Origin: JABEVB01 sp049965775
GTDB lineage: Bacteria; Planctomycetota; Phycisphaerae; WQYP01
Assembly (NCBI GenBank): GCA_049965775.1
Contig: JBMFVX010000088.1
Coordinates: 1-12,763, forward strand
Direction of reading: 5' to 3'
DNA length: 12,763 bases
Made by a program: the position numbers and the translations under genes. Position 1 is the stretch's first letter; each line of letters opens with the position of its first letter. The notes beneath the pieces were generated by a model. The model made no database searches and was not told the origin of the DNA. It saw only the letters and a program-made list of their open reading frames with translations. Shown here one piece after another: positions 6,722 to 12,358 of the stretch.

Positions 6722-6846
6722 GCGGTATCACGGCAGCGGGCAAGGTTGCGAGGCTTATGCCACGCCAACGCGGGTCCGTAATTTGGTATGCGTTAACCCT
6801 ATAGTGGCATAGGCCTTGCCACCGCAGACCGCACCCGTGATACCGC
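6722..6846. repeat. 125-base multi-stem inverted-repeat region
   Basis: Nested inverted repeats occur in order: 12 bp GCGGTATCACGG (6722-6733) / CCGTGATACCGC (6835-6846), 7 bp GGCAAGG (6739-6745) / CCTTGCC (6814-6820), 8 bp TATGCCAC (6756-6763) / GTGGCATA (6804-6811), and 5 bp AACGC (6767-6771) / GCGTT (6790-6794). All are co-linear, so the whole segment can fold into one long interrupted hairpin. Single-strand replication origins of rolling-circle replicons look like this and often lie downstream of rep, as here. A structured RNA is the alternative. Of the gene-free stretch 6407-6916, the rest shows nothing definite to me. Confidence 0.75.
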
Positions 6847-6916
6847 GGCCGATGCGCGCAGCCCGGGCCTTGCCGTAGGTTTCCGCAGCCCCTTGTTGGC
6901 GTGTTGGGCCGCCCCG

Positions 6917-8443
6917 CTACTGCGTAGGCCGACAGGGTGGTGGCGGCTCTTCGAAAAGCCGGGGCGCTTTAGTATCACGCCCTGTGATAAATACATTTAT
7001 ATCGCCTTGACTGTGATTGATACCGTCTTCTGGCTCTGTTGGGGGTGTTCCTCTCCATCGCCAGGCACCTTGCCCAATTTCCTTCGCCATCGCCAATATC
7101 CGTGGGTCAATTTCACCGCCGCCCCATTTCTGTAGCCGCGTTATTTGGGACGATGGCGATATGGTGCAGAGCGGTTCGCCCTGTCCGAAGTGGTGCTCGA
7201 GGTCGTCCATGTCCGCTCGCAGCTCGTCGAGGGCCGAGTGTACACATGGCTTGTTGTAGCTTAATTGCTTAAGGGCTAATAGACATTCGTACGTCTTGGC
7301 GATGGCCCTGTAGTTCTCAAGCTCAGGTGTGCAGTGTGATAAGTCGGCAGGTGTGAGGTGCTGATCCGTAGGGTCGAAGTCAATGAGCTTCTGCCACCAT
7401 TCTTTGACCGGCCATCGGCTGCGGTTGGTGTCATCGGTCGGGTCGCACATACGCCAGCTTTCGTGCAAATGCTTGCCTAGTTCCTTGTATTTGTCACGCA
7501 GGTGCTGAAGCGTTTCGATACCCCATGTGCGCAGCCAACTGCGGCTAAGCCTGTGCTCAACCCGGTAGACATTATCTTGGGCTACGGTGTCCCCGCCGCG
7601 ACACGACGTGATTGCGTCTTGATTGTAGAGCCAACCTTGCTTTATTCCCTTCGCAATGAGCTGCTCGCATCGGTCGGATTTTTTGCATTGCGTTCGGGCT
7701 TCGGCAAGTTTGTCGTACAAGACCATCTGGCGGCCGGTGCTGTGGCTGCCGAACGTCATTCCTGTCAGGCCCTGTCTTTTGTCATAATGTGTGGTGATTT
7801 TGTCCAGGTCCGGGTCAAAGTACGGCGTTCGCCATCGGCATCGGCTCACGAGGTGGGCAGCTACTTCATCGGCAAAGCCTACGTCGGACATTCGGAGTGA
7901 CTGTGACGACCTGATATCTGTGGCAATATCCGTGCGGCGTAATTGCCACCGGCTGGGGTCGGCGTGCCCTGTTATTGCGGCCAGCGAGTTTATTAATGGG
8001 TGGTCGGCCTTCTCAATGCCGATGCTGTCGATCCCTTCAGCCTGGATAAAGACTGTTGGCGGGTTCTGCATGCGGGCGGGCCTATCGTCCGGATGAACGA
8101 TTAATATGCGAGTCCCGGTGTATTCGTTGTGCAGGCAGTACGCCTTGGCACAGCCGCAGGCGCGTTCAATTGGTCGCGCATCAAGGATAGTGAATTCGCC
8201 CATGCCGGGGATTTCGATAGTCTCCGCACGGACGCTTTTCTTCTGCTTGGAAGTGTGGCATCTGGCAAGCTCGCCGTTGCGGCGGTCGAATTTTACTTTG
8301 ACTGCCTCGGCGAAGTTGGAGTATTGATCCGATTGCGGGTAGCAGATTTCTGTCGGAGAGATGGCCCATCGATCATATTCGCATGTAGTGTACATGTAGA
8401 GCGAATCAACAATCCGGTGCATTGGCTTTGCTGTAAAACTCAT
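6917..8443 (-). CDS. Putative rolling-circle replication initiator (Rep_trans-like)
   Basis: The product has 508 residues and no signal peptide or membrane segment. Three stretches recall initiators of the Rep_trans / replication initiation factor type: QLRRTDIATDIRSS (about 167-180, the D-x-A-x-D strand), LTGMTFGSHSTGRQMVLYDKLAEA (about 226-249, the G-T-x-G...R..-YDK segment with Tyr243 as candidate nicking residue), and VYRVEHRLSRSWLRTWG (about 292-308, the RVE strand). The C-terminal ~130 residues are charged and I do not recognise them. ATG 8443 is chosen because it overlaps the stop of the DUF1580 gene as ATGA, a sign of translational coupling. With the integrase and the palindromic DNA downstream, the protein would act in copying or transfer of an excised circle. 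The assignment is by motif only. Confidence 0.5.
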   Translation of the reverse strand: MSFTAKPMHRIVDSLYMYTTCEYDRWAISPTEICYPQSDQYSNFAEAVKVKFDRRNGELARCHTSKQKKSVRAETIEIPGMGEFTILDARPIERACGCAKAYCLHNEYTGTRILIVHPDDRPARMQNPPTVFIQAEGIDSIGIEKADHPLINSLAAITGHADPSRWQLRRTDIATDIRSSQSLRMSDVGFADEVAAHLVSRCRWRTPYFDPDLDKITTHYDKRQGLTGMTFGSHSTGRQMVLYDKLAEARTQCKKSDRCEQLIAKGIKQGWLYNQDAITSCRGGDTVAQDNVYRVEHRLSRSWLRTWGIETLQHLRDKYKELGKHLHESWRMCDPTDDTNRSRWPVKEWWQKLIDFDPTDQHLTPADLSHCTPELENYRAIAKTYECLLALKQLSYNKPCVHSALDELRADMDDLEHHFGQGEPLCTISPSSQITRLQKWGGGEIDPRILAMAKEIGQGAWRWRGTPPTEPEDGINHSQGDINVFITGRDTKAPRLFEEPPPPCRPTQ

Positions 8444-8772
8444 GGTTGCACCCCCATGCGTTCGAGTTGACGGCAAGCATTGGCCACGGCCCGCTCGCGC
8501 TGCCGGGGAGTGCGGATGGTGCTTTCCTGCAGGTGGTGTGATGGCTGGGTTCCTGCGGCAGGCGACGCAAAAAACTCGTGCAGCCACGTTTCAGTGGTGC
8601 ACAGGGTGGCACCTACGCGTTCGGTCCGCAACTTGCGGCCGCGCTGGCCGGTAATGGCCCATCGGTAGAGCGTGCTGAAGTGCAGACGTGTGTTTGCCCG
8701 CCGGGCCGGGAGCCAGGGCAGCTTGGGTACGTCGTGTAGCCTTATAAGCTTGTCTTGATTGTAAGCAAGCAT
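8440..8772 (-). CDS. DUF1580 family protein, excisionase-like wHTH
   Basis: The 110-residue protein contains FSTLYRWAITGQRGRKLRT (about 32-50) and VGATLCTTETWLHEFF (about 53-68). This is the DUF1580 pattern: STLYRW..-G-RG--L-T-RVG-T-CT-...L--FF. The fold is predicted as a small winged helix of the MerR/excisionase kind, suited to binding DNA near recombination or replication sites. DUF1580 is known mainly from planctomycetes, often in mobile regions. ATG 8772 is chosen over an upstream frame because AAAGGA lies 8 bases before it. Its stop overlaps the ATG of the rep-like gene by four bases, so the two form an operon in which this protein may be regulator or partner. The C-terminal tail is basic and rich in Gln and Arg. 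Confidence 0.8.
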   Translation of the reverse strand: MLAYNQDKLIRLHDVPKLPWLPARRANTRLHFSTLYRWAITGQRGRKLRTERVGATLCTTETWLHEFFASPAAGTQPSHHLQESTIRTPRQRERAVANACRQLERMGVQP

Positions 8773-9182
8773 AAGAATATTCCTTTCAGGATGACATGAC
8801 GGCGGCGCCGCGTTCGCGCAAAGGCGATCGCGGGCAAAAGCCGTCAAGCGCGTCTTAAGAGACGCTGGTCGTCAACTGGGAAGTATGCTTTTCGTTTTTG
8901 CCGCTTTACAAGCTTTTGTCGCCCCGATGGTCAGTTGGCAACAATACCAACAGACGCCATTGGTCCCTTGGCGACCGCGTTCAACAATGCGGCTTACAGA
9001 CTTGGGAACTTGCTACTCAGATCTGGCTTTCGCTTTACTTAGCTCGCTACATCGGCGGCCTTTGCATTCTTTTCAGCGTGCCTTGTGCTGGTGCTAATTA
9101 CGCCCAGTATTTTTATTGGGCAGAATCGTATCACAGTCAATGGCTATTTGTCAACTGCCGTGCGGCCAAACTGGCGAAGAGC
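8773..9182. other. Divergent intergenic region with two hairpins
   Basis: This is about 410 bases between the minus-strand DUF1580-rep operon and the plus-strand toxin-antitoxin operon. I find no convincing gene. Hairpin A has 6-bp arms GCGTCT (8850-8855) / AGACGC (8860-8865), flanked on the minus strand by two TTGACG words, and lies 80 bases before the DUF1580 start, so it may control that operon. Hairpin B is GCCCAGTA (9102-9109) / TATTGGGC (9114-9121), loop TTTT, without a T-run. Confidence 0.55.
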
Positions 9183-9233
9183 CGATTAATCCGATATCAC
9201 TCCGTTGCGTTTATTGCGATTAACCGATATATT
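9183..9233 (+). promoter_or_regulatory. Promoter with repeated operator of the toxin-antitoxin operon
   Basis: A -35 TTGCGT (9205-9210) and a -10 TATATT (9228-9233) are 17 bases apart. The word CGATTAATCCGATAT (9183-9197) and the nearly identical CGATTAACCGATAT (9217-9230) lie 34 bases apart in the same orientation. The first is just upstream of the -35 and the second overlaps the -10. Repressor binding at both would block transcription, as expected for autoregulation by the antitoxin. Confidence 0.7.
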
Positions 9234-9262
9234 GAAGTTGTCGAAAGGAGTGAAAGAATTCC

Positions 9263-9730
9263 ATGGCCACACTTATTAAGCCGCGCCCACCGAGAGAGGC
9301 AATTGCCGCAGACTCCGATCTGGCCCGCCAGGCAGGCCGGCGCCTTCGGTCGTTGTTGGCGCATGGGCGATCGGATACGCTTGCTTTGGACGTGCAAATA
9401 AAAACAAAGTCCAAGGTTGCTATCACGATCCCTGTTTCCGCAGCGCAGCTGCTTGCTGATGTGTTGGACCAGATGGCACAAGGCCGGACAGTCAAAGCTA
9501 TTCCCCTGCATAGCGAACTGACAACGCAGGCGGCGGCGGACCTCCTGCATGTATCGCGGCCGTTTTTAATATCGCAGTTGGAAGTCGGGCGTATGCCGTT
9601 CCGCACCGTGGGGACTCATCGGCGCGTGCTGCTTGAAGATGTCCTGGCATACAAAAAGCAGTTGAACCGCCGTCGGCTCAAGACGCTATCAAAACTCTCC
9701 GCGTTAGATCAAAAACTGGGCTTAATTTAA
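9263..9730 (+). CDS. HTH (excisionase-family) antitoxin
   Basis: The 155-residue protein ends in a MerR/excisionase-type helix-turn-helix at about residues 86-133. It reads LTTQAAADLLHVSRPFLISQLEVGRMPF, then TVGTHRRVLLEDVLAYK: TTQ-AAD-L-VSRP-L---LE-G-(I/M)PF--VG-HRRV--ED--AYK is the usual signature of antitoxins paired with PIN toxins. The N-terminal ~80 residues may bind the toxin. ATG 9263 has AAAGGAG 12 bases upstream, a rather long spacing. The stop codon TAA shares its last base with the toxin ATG, so the genes are translated together. It probably represses its own promoter through the direct repeats at 9183-9230. Confidence 0.85.
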   Translation: MATLIKPRPPREAIAADSDLARQAGRRLRSLLAHGRSDTLALDVQIKTKSKVAITIPVSAAQLLADVLDQMAQGRTVKAIPLHSELTTQAAADLLHVSRPFLISQLEVGRMPFRTVGTHRRVLLEDVLAYKKQLNRRRLKTLSKLSALDQKLGLI

Positions 9731-10305
9731 TGGCGGAGACATCACCCGTTGTCTTCTTCGATGCGTGTGTGCTGTATCCTGCGGCACTGCGTAGCCTGCT
9801 GATGTACATGGCGGTGGACGGTCTGTTTCAGCCACGCTGGAGCAATGCCGTTCATGAGGAGTGGATGCGAGCACTGCTGGGCACCCGGCCCGATATAACG
9901 CGGCAGCAGGCTGAACGAATTCGCGATTTAATGAACGAGCACGCAGGCGACTCGTTGGTATCTGGATTCGAACATCGCATCGGCAACCTGTCCCTGCCCG
10001 ATCCGGCGGATCGTCATGTTCTGGCGGCGGCGATTCACTGTCGGGCGAGCATGATTATCACGTTTAACCTGAAGCATTTTCCTGCCTCTGCGCTGCGAGA
10101 ATTTGGCATACAGCCCTGCAGCCCGGATAAATTCATCAGCGACCTGCTTGCTGCGGCACCTAATCTTGTATGCCAGGCGGCTCGGCGTCATCGCCAATCA
10201 CTAAAATCTCCTCCGCTGGATGTGGAGATTTATCTGCAAAGGCTCGAAGCTTGCCGCATCAGCAATATGGTGAAGGCCCTGCGAAATTTGAGTGCGAATC
10301 TGTAA
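9730..10305 (+). CDS. PIN domain toxin
   Basis: The 191-residue protein is a PIN-fold ribonuclease of the kind paired with an HTH antitoxin. Visible signature parts are FFDACVLYP with Asp11, AVHEEW with Glu43/Glu44, LPDPADRHVLAAAIHC with Asp91 and Asp94, and IITFNLKHFP at 109-118. These acidic residues coordinate the metal that cleaves RNA. The fourth segment usually reads TFNL(K/R)DFP, whereas here residue 116 is His. Whether that weakens catalysis or is a normal variant of the subfamily cannot be told from the sequence. The C-terminal ~60 residues are helical and extend beyond the core. The gene overlaps its antitoxin by one base. Target RNA is unknown; stabilising the surrounding element is a reasonable role. 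Confidence 0.85.
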   Translation: MAETSPVVFFDACVLYPAALRSLLMYMAVDGLFQPRWSNAVHEEWMRALLGTRPDITRQQAERIRDLMNEHAGDSLVSGFEHRIGNLSLPDPADRHVLAAAIHCRASMIITFNLKHFPASALREFGIQPCSPDKFISDLLAAAPNLVCQAARRHRQSLKSPPLDVEIYLQRLEACRISNMVKALRNLSANL

Positions 10306-10351
10306 AACATTTATGCAAAGAACATACGCGCGTACCCGACGGAGCGCCATT

Positions 10352-10380
10352 TTCAAATCCGGTATACTACCGGATTTGAA
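10352..10380. repeat. 29-base perfect palindrome matching the pre-integrase palindrome
   Basis: Arms TTCAAATCCGGTA (10352-10364) and TACCGGATTTGAA (10368-10380) are perfectly complementary over 13 bp, with spacer TAC. The core ATCCGGTATACTACCGGAT differs from 3663-3681 only at two central bases. It lies 47 bases after the toxin stop. There is no T-run, so a simple terminator role is less likely than at the left copy. Confidence 0.85.
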
Positions 10381-10394
10381 CAGCAGCATTGCTC

Positions 10395-10489
10395 AAAATA
10401 CCGCAAATCATTGGGGTTTTTTGCAATCGCTTGAAAATGCTTGCAAATGAGTTGGCATGTGATAAAATACCAATGTTTATAGGGGTTTT
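10395..10489. repeat. AT-rich repeat cluster, two 26-base bipartite direct repeats
   Basis: AAAATACC-N10-GGGGTTTT occurs at 10395-10420 and again at 10464-10489. The 16 outer bases are identical, the 10 inner ones different, and the period is 69. Between them is an inverted pair TTTGCAA (10420-10426) / TTGCAAA (10441-10447). TTGCAA (10441-10446) and TAAAAT (10463-10468), 16 bases apart, could be a plus-strand promoter, but no good gene follows. The stretch 10306-10624 has no gene that I can support. It is much more AT-rich than its surroundings and is the likely right edge of the mobile element. Confidence 0.6.
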
Positions 10490-10624
10490 CTCGCTGTCAG
10501 CAAGCGGTAAAAACATGCCCTTCTTGTCAGAAAAACGGGATGTTACAGGATTGCAGTAAGGGGGCATTTTCTCAAAGTTCCCATTATTATGGCTGTATAT
10601 ACATTATAAGATGTTTATTATGCA

Positions 10625-10963
10625 ATGTTTTTATGCCTCTCGTTGAACTGCAGCAATCGGGCCTGGCGAGCCAACTTACCGGGACATTGGGACCACGTTC
10701 ATTTATACGCCCATCAACTGTATCGGGCGGAGTTTCGCGGCGGCGGCCTGTGCAAACCCGCAGTCAACGTTCAAGTTCTTGCGGTGCGCTGGACGATACA
10801 AATTTAAAGCAGCCGCTTCATCACGGCGGCCCGCGAGCATGAAGTGGTCGCCTTATGCGACTCTGCCCCCCGCCTTGCGAAGTTGGGCGAATGGACTCGC
10901 CGGTTTGCGGCCAGCCGGCCGACGCCGCGAAAACCACGCCTTGCACATAAACCTCACGAATAG
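10625..10963 (+). pseudogene. Decayed 3' end of an unidentified gene, with in-frame stop
   Basis: One frame runs from about 10610 to TAG 10961-10963 with a single interruption, TAA at 10805-10807. Before the stop it reads GHWDHVHLYAHQLYRAEF and VNVQVLAVRWTIQI; after it comes SRFITAAREHEVVALCDSAP, then RPTPRKPRLAHKPHE. Amino-acid choice, GC-rich third positions and continuity across the stop look like a real coding sequence that has lost its 5' part. The beginning (about 10630) coincides with the change from AT-rich to GC-rich DNA, so the gene may have been cut by the element. I do not recognise the family. Confidence 0.45.
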
Positions 10964-11011
10964 CAGACAAAACACCGAAAACGCATGGCTTTTTTGGAGT
11001 AATTTTTTTTG

Positions 11012-11041
11012 TTGCATCGCATGGAGCAAAAGTGGTATAGT
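11012..11041 (+). promoter_or_regulatory. Promoter upstream of the small gene at 11096
   Basis: A -35 TTGCAT (11012-11017) and a -10 TATAGT (11036-11041) are 18 bases apart, with a T-run just before the -35. Transcription would start about 45 bases before the start codon. Confidence 0.55.
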
Positions 11042-11095
11042 GGAACCGCCGGGAGAAAGGCATCCGCCGGTCCTGTGGGAAAAAAGGAGAACCTT

Positions 11096-11335
11096 ATGGC
11101 GAAGGTTGATCCAGCACGAGGCGGTCCTTCCAAGTCCCCACCTCTGGCCAAGGCGGCCGGCTTCTCGGATACACCCGAGTTTGAGCGTCCGCACAGTTCC
11201 AGCTATTTTGGCGAGTCGCCGCGCGAACCGATGAAGATAAGCTTCGTCGAAGAGCCGGCGCGCCAAGATAATCGCTGGGATCGCGAGCCGGTGGGAGCGG
11301 GCAAAGCAACGCCGTCGGAGGTTTATCTGGGTTGA
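11096..11335 (+). CDS. Small hydrophilic protein of unknown function
   Basis: The 79-residue product begins MAKVDPARGGPSKSPP and ends GAGKATPSEVYLG. ATG 11096 is preceded by AAGGAG at a spacing of 5 bases and by a promoter at 11012-11041, so I choose it over the longer open frame from 11009. The protein is rich in Pro, Ser, Glu, Lys and Arg, has no hydrophobic segment or cysteine pair, and is probably largely disordered. The only candidate structured part is around MKISFVEE (about 49-56). It lies upstream of fliW-csrA on the same strand but 376 bases away, so co-transcription is uncertain. I do not recognise it. A flagellar or regulatory role would be only a guess from position. Confidence 0.6.
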   Translation: MAKVDPARGGPSKSPPLAKAAGFSDTPEFERPHSSSYFGESPREPMKISFVEEPARQDNRWDREPVGAGKATPSEVYLG

Positions 11336-11711
11336 TGCCCCCGGATAACCCCCCGGCCAGTGTTGTGGAAGGTTCAGCAAATTAATCTGAGTGTGGCGCG
11401 GCAGGTTCCTATAATGCGGCCGTTTGACCACCGCGCGGAAGGTTTCATTTCAATTCTCTTGGCCGAATACAACAGCCCCTTCTTAGTTGATTATTACATC
11501 AACTGGCATAACCTTTGCCCGCCCAAAGTCCTAATCTCCTATTTTTATTGGACAAGCAGCCTATAACTGTCGAAAAAGACTCTGGCGAAACACGACCCGC
11601 ACGGGCTGCCGCTCGCAGCGCCTCACGATGGGCAGTCGCGGGGGTTCGTGTTTGGCCGGGGGCGGCCATGAATGGCCAAGGCCCCCGCCATAAGAAAAGG
11701 ACACAAGCAGT
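11336..11711. other. Intergenic region before fliW with a dyad and a GC-rich hairpin
   Basis: No convincing gene is seen. A perfect 7-6-7 dyad, AGTTGAT (11485-11491) / ATCAACT (11498-11504), looks like a repressor or activator site. A weak -10 TATAAT lies at 11410-11415, without a good -35. A GC-rich hairpin, GGGGGC-GGCCAT (11658-11669) with ATGGCC (11672-11677) and GCCCCC (11681-11686), has a three-base bulge and lies 10 bases before the fliW RBS. It lacks a T-run, so it may act as a leader structure rather than a terminator. Confidence 0.5.
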
Positions 11712-12179
11712 ATGGTCAGCTATCCAACAAGTGTGGTCGAAGACATCAGTTGCCGGTTCAGGCTGTTGCGGGCGATAGCTCCGCTTGCCAGTTCTGTAGA
11801 GTATGAGCTTTTGGAGGATTCGTCGGCGAGTTCGGCAATCTGGATCAAAAGTGCCCGGCAACCTGATGTGGCCTTTCAGCTTATTGACGCGGGAGGGTGC
11901 ATTCCGGGCTTTTGCATTGAGCCGGATGCGGCGGCGTTGCAATCCATCGGATTATCAGCCCTTGCGGATGCCCGCATCATGCTGCTGGTCGAGCCAAGCC
12001 CCACAGGCATGCGGGTTAATTTTTCCTGCCCGCTGATTTTGAACCCCAAAACCGGCCTGGCCACACAGATACAGGCCGCCGCAAGCCCACAATGGCAGCC
12101 CCCCGCCCTGCGGGAGCCGGCGAGTCTGCGGTCACGGTCGCGGTCGCGGTGGCAGGCGTCACTGGCGTTTATGGCGTAA
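11712..12179 (+). CDS. fliW: Flagellar assembly factor FliW
   Basis: The 155-residue protein matches FliW in its central and C-terminal parts: WIKSARQPDVAFQLIDA (about 44-60, with the family's L/I-S-----P--AF motif), PGFCIE, a hydrophobic strand IMLLVEPSPTG and the signature VNFSCPLILNPKTGLATQI (about 102-120, compare VNL-AP--IN---G-Q). FliW binds CsrA and blocks its repressor activity. Flagellin competes for FliW, so flagellin translation is tuned to secretion. The N-terminus lacks the usual F-EGIPGF motif, and a ~35-residue tail with an Arg-Ser-Arg-Ser-Arg run, encoded by a GGTCRC hexamer repeat (12130-12150), is extra. ATG 11712 has AAAGGA 10 bases upstream. The partner gene csrA follows 179 bases later, the usual neighbour. 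Confidence 0.85.
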   Translation: MVSYPTSVVEDISCRFRLLRAIAPLASSVEYELLEDSSASSAIWIKSARQPDVAFQLIDAGGCIPGFCIEPDAAALQSIGLSALADARIMLLVEPSPTGMRVNFSCPLILNPKTGLATQIQAAASPQWQPPALREPASLRSRSRSRWQASLAFMA

Positions 12180-12188
12180 GCCGGCTGA

Positions 12189-12218
12189 TTAGGTTTTCGT
12201 ATGTTGATTGGTTATAAT
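12189..12218 (+). promoter_or_regulatory. Possible csrA promoter
   Basis: A consensus -10 TATAAT (12213-12218) is preceded at 18 bases by a weak -35 TTAGGT (12189-12194). It starts 10 bases after the fliW stop, so csrA can be transcribed independently with a leader of about 135 bases. Confidence 0.5.
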
Positions 12219-12224
12219 GTAAAT

Positions 12225-12358
12225 ATTGAGGTTTAGAGGAGTCAGGTGCGGTTTATCGCCCGCTTACCGGCGGAACGGCGCTGTACAAGAGATGGACATT
12301 TGGCCAAGAGCCTTATAAAGCGCAACGGAATGGGTTTTTTTAGGCAAGGAGCAGGCCC
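12225..12358 (+). promoter_or_regulatory. csrA leader with repeated GGA motifs (candidate CsrA sites)
   Basis: Five GGA triplets lie in the leader, at 12238, 12272, 12294, 12327 and 12348. The last is within the RBS AAGGAG (12346-12351), 7 bases before the ATG. The third lies in GTACAAGAGATGGACAT, close to the known CsrA consensus RUACARGGAUGU apart from a short insertion. CsrA dimers bind such sites and block ribosome entry, so autorepression is likely. Confidence 0.5.

Noticed and set aside
6388..6804. Open frames on both strands in 6322-6804
   Set aside because: They cross the terminator and the perfect hairpins, whose base-pairing explains the sequence better than coding does. No RBS or recognisable motif.
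6722..6846. Possible integron attC site
   Set aside because: Its size and fold are suggestive, but no proper RYYYAAC / GTTRRRY pair is found at the ends and there is no integron integrase; the recombinase present is of the phage type.
8898..9401. 167-codon plus-strand open frame before the antitoxin
   Set aside because: It overlaps the promoter, operators and 5' part of the antitoxin in another frame, has no good RBS, and its composition is not protein-like.
10540..10842. 100-codon open frame over the decayed gene
   Set aside because: It is in a different frame from the coding-like one, and has no RBS or protein-like features.
10853..11431. 192-codon minus-strand open frame over the small gene's promoter and coding region
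   Set aside because: It is opposite a gene with good RBS and promoter, and its sequence is Arg/Leu/Pro-rich shadow-like without a motif.
9102..11549. Shared 12-mer TATTTTTATTGG at about 9108 and 11538
   Set aside because: It is low-complexity AT sequence without similarity in the flanks, so chance is sufficient.
11499..11942. 147-codon minus-strand open frame overlapping the fliW start
   Set aside because: It overlaps the conserved fliW gene and has no recognisable features.
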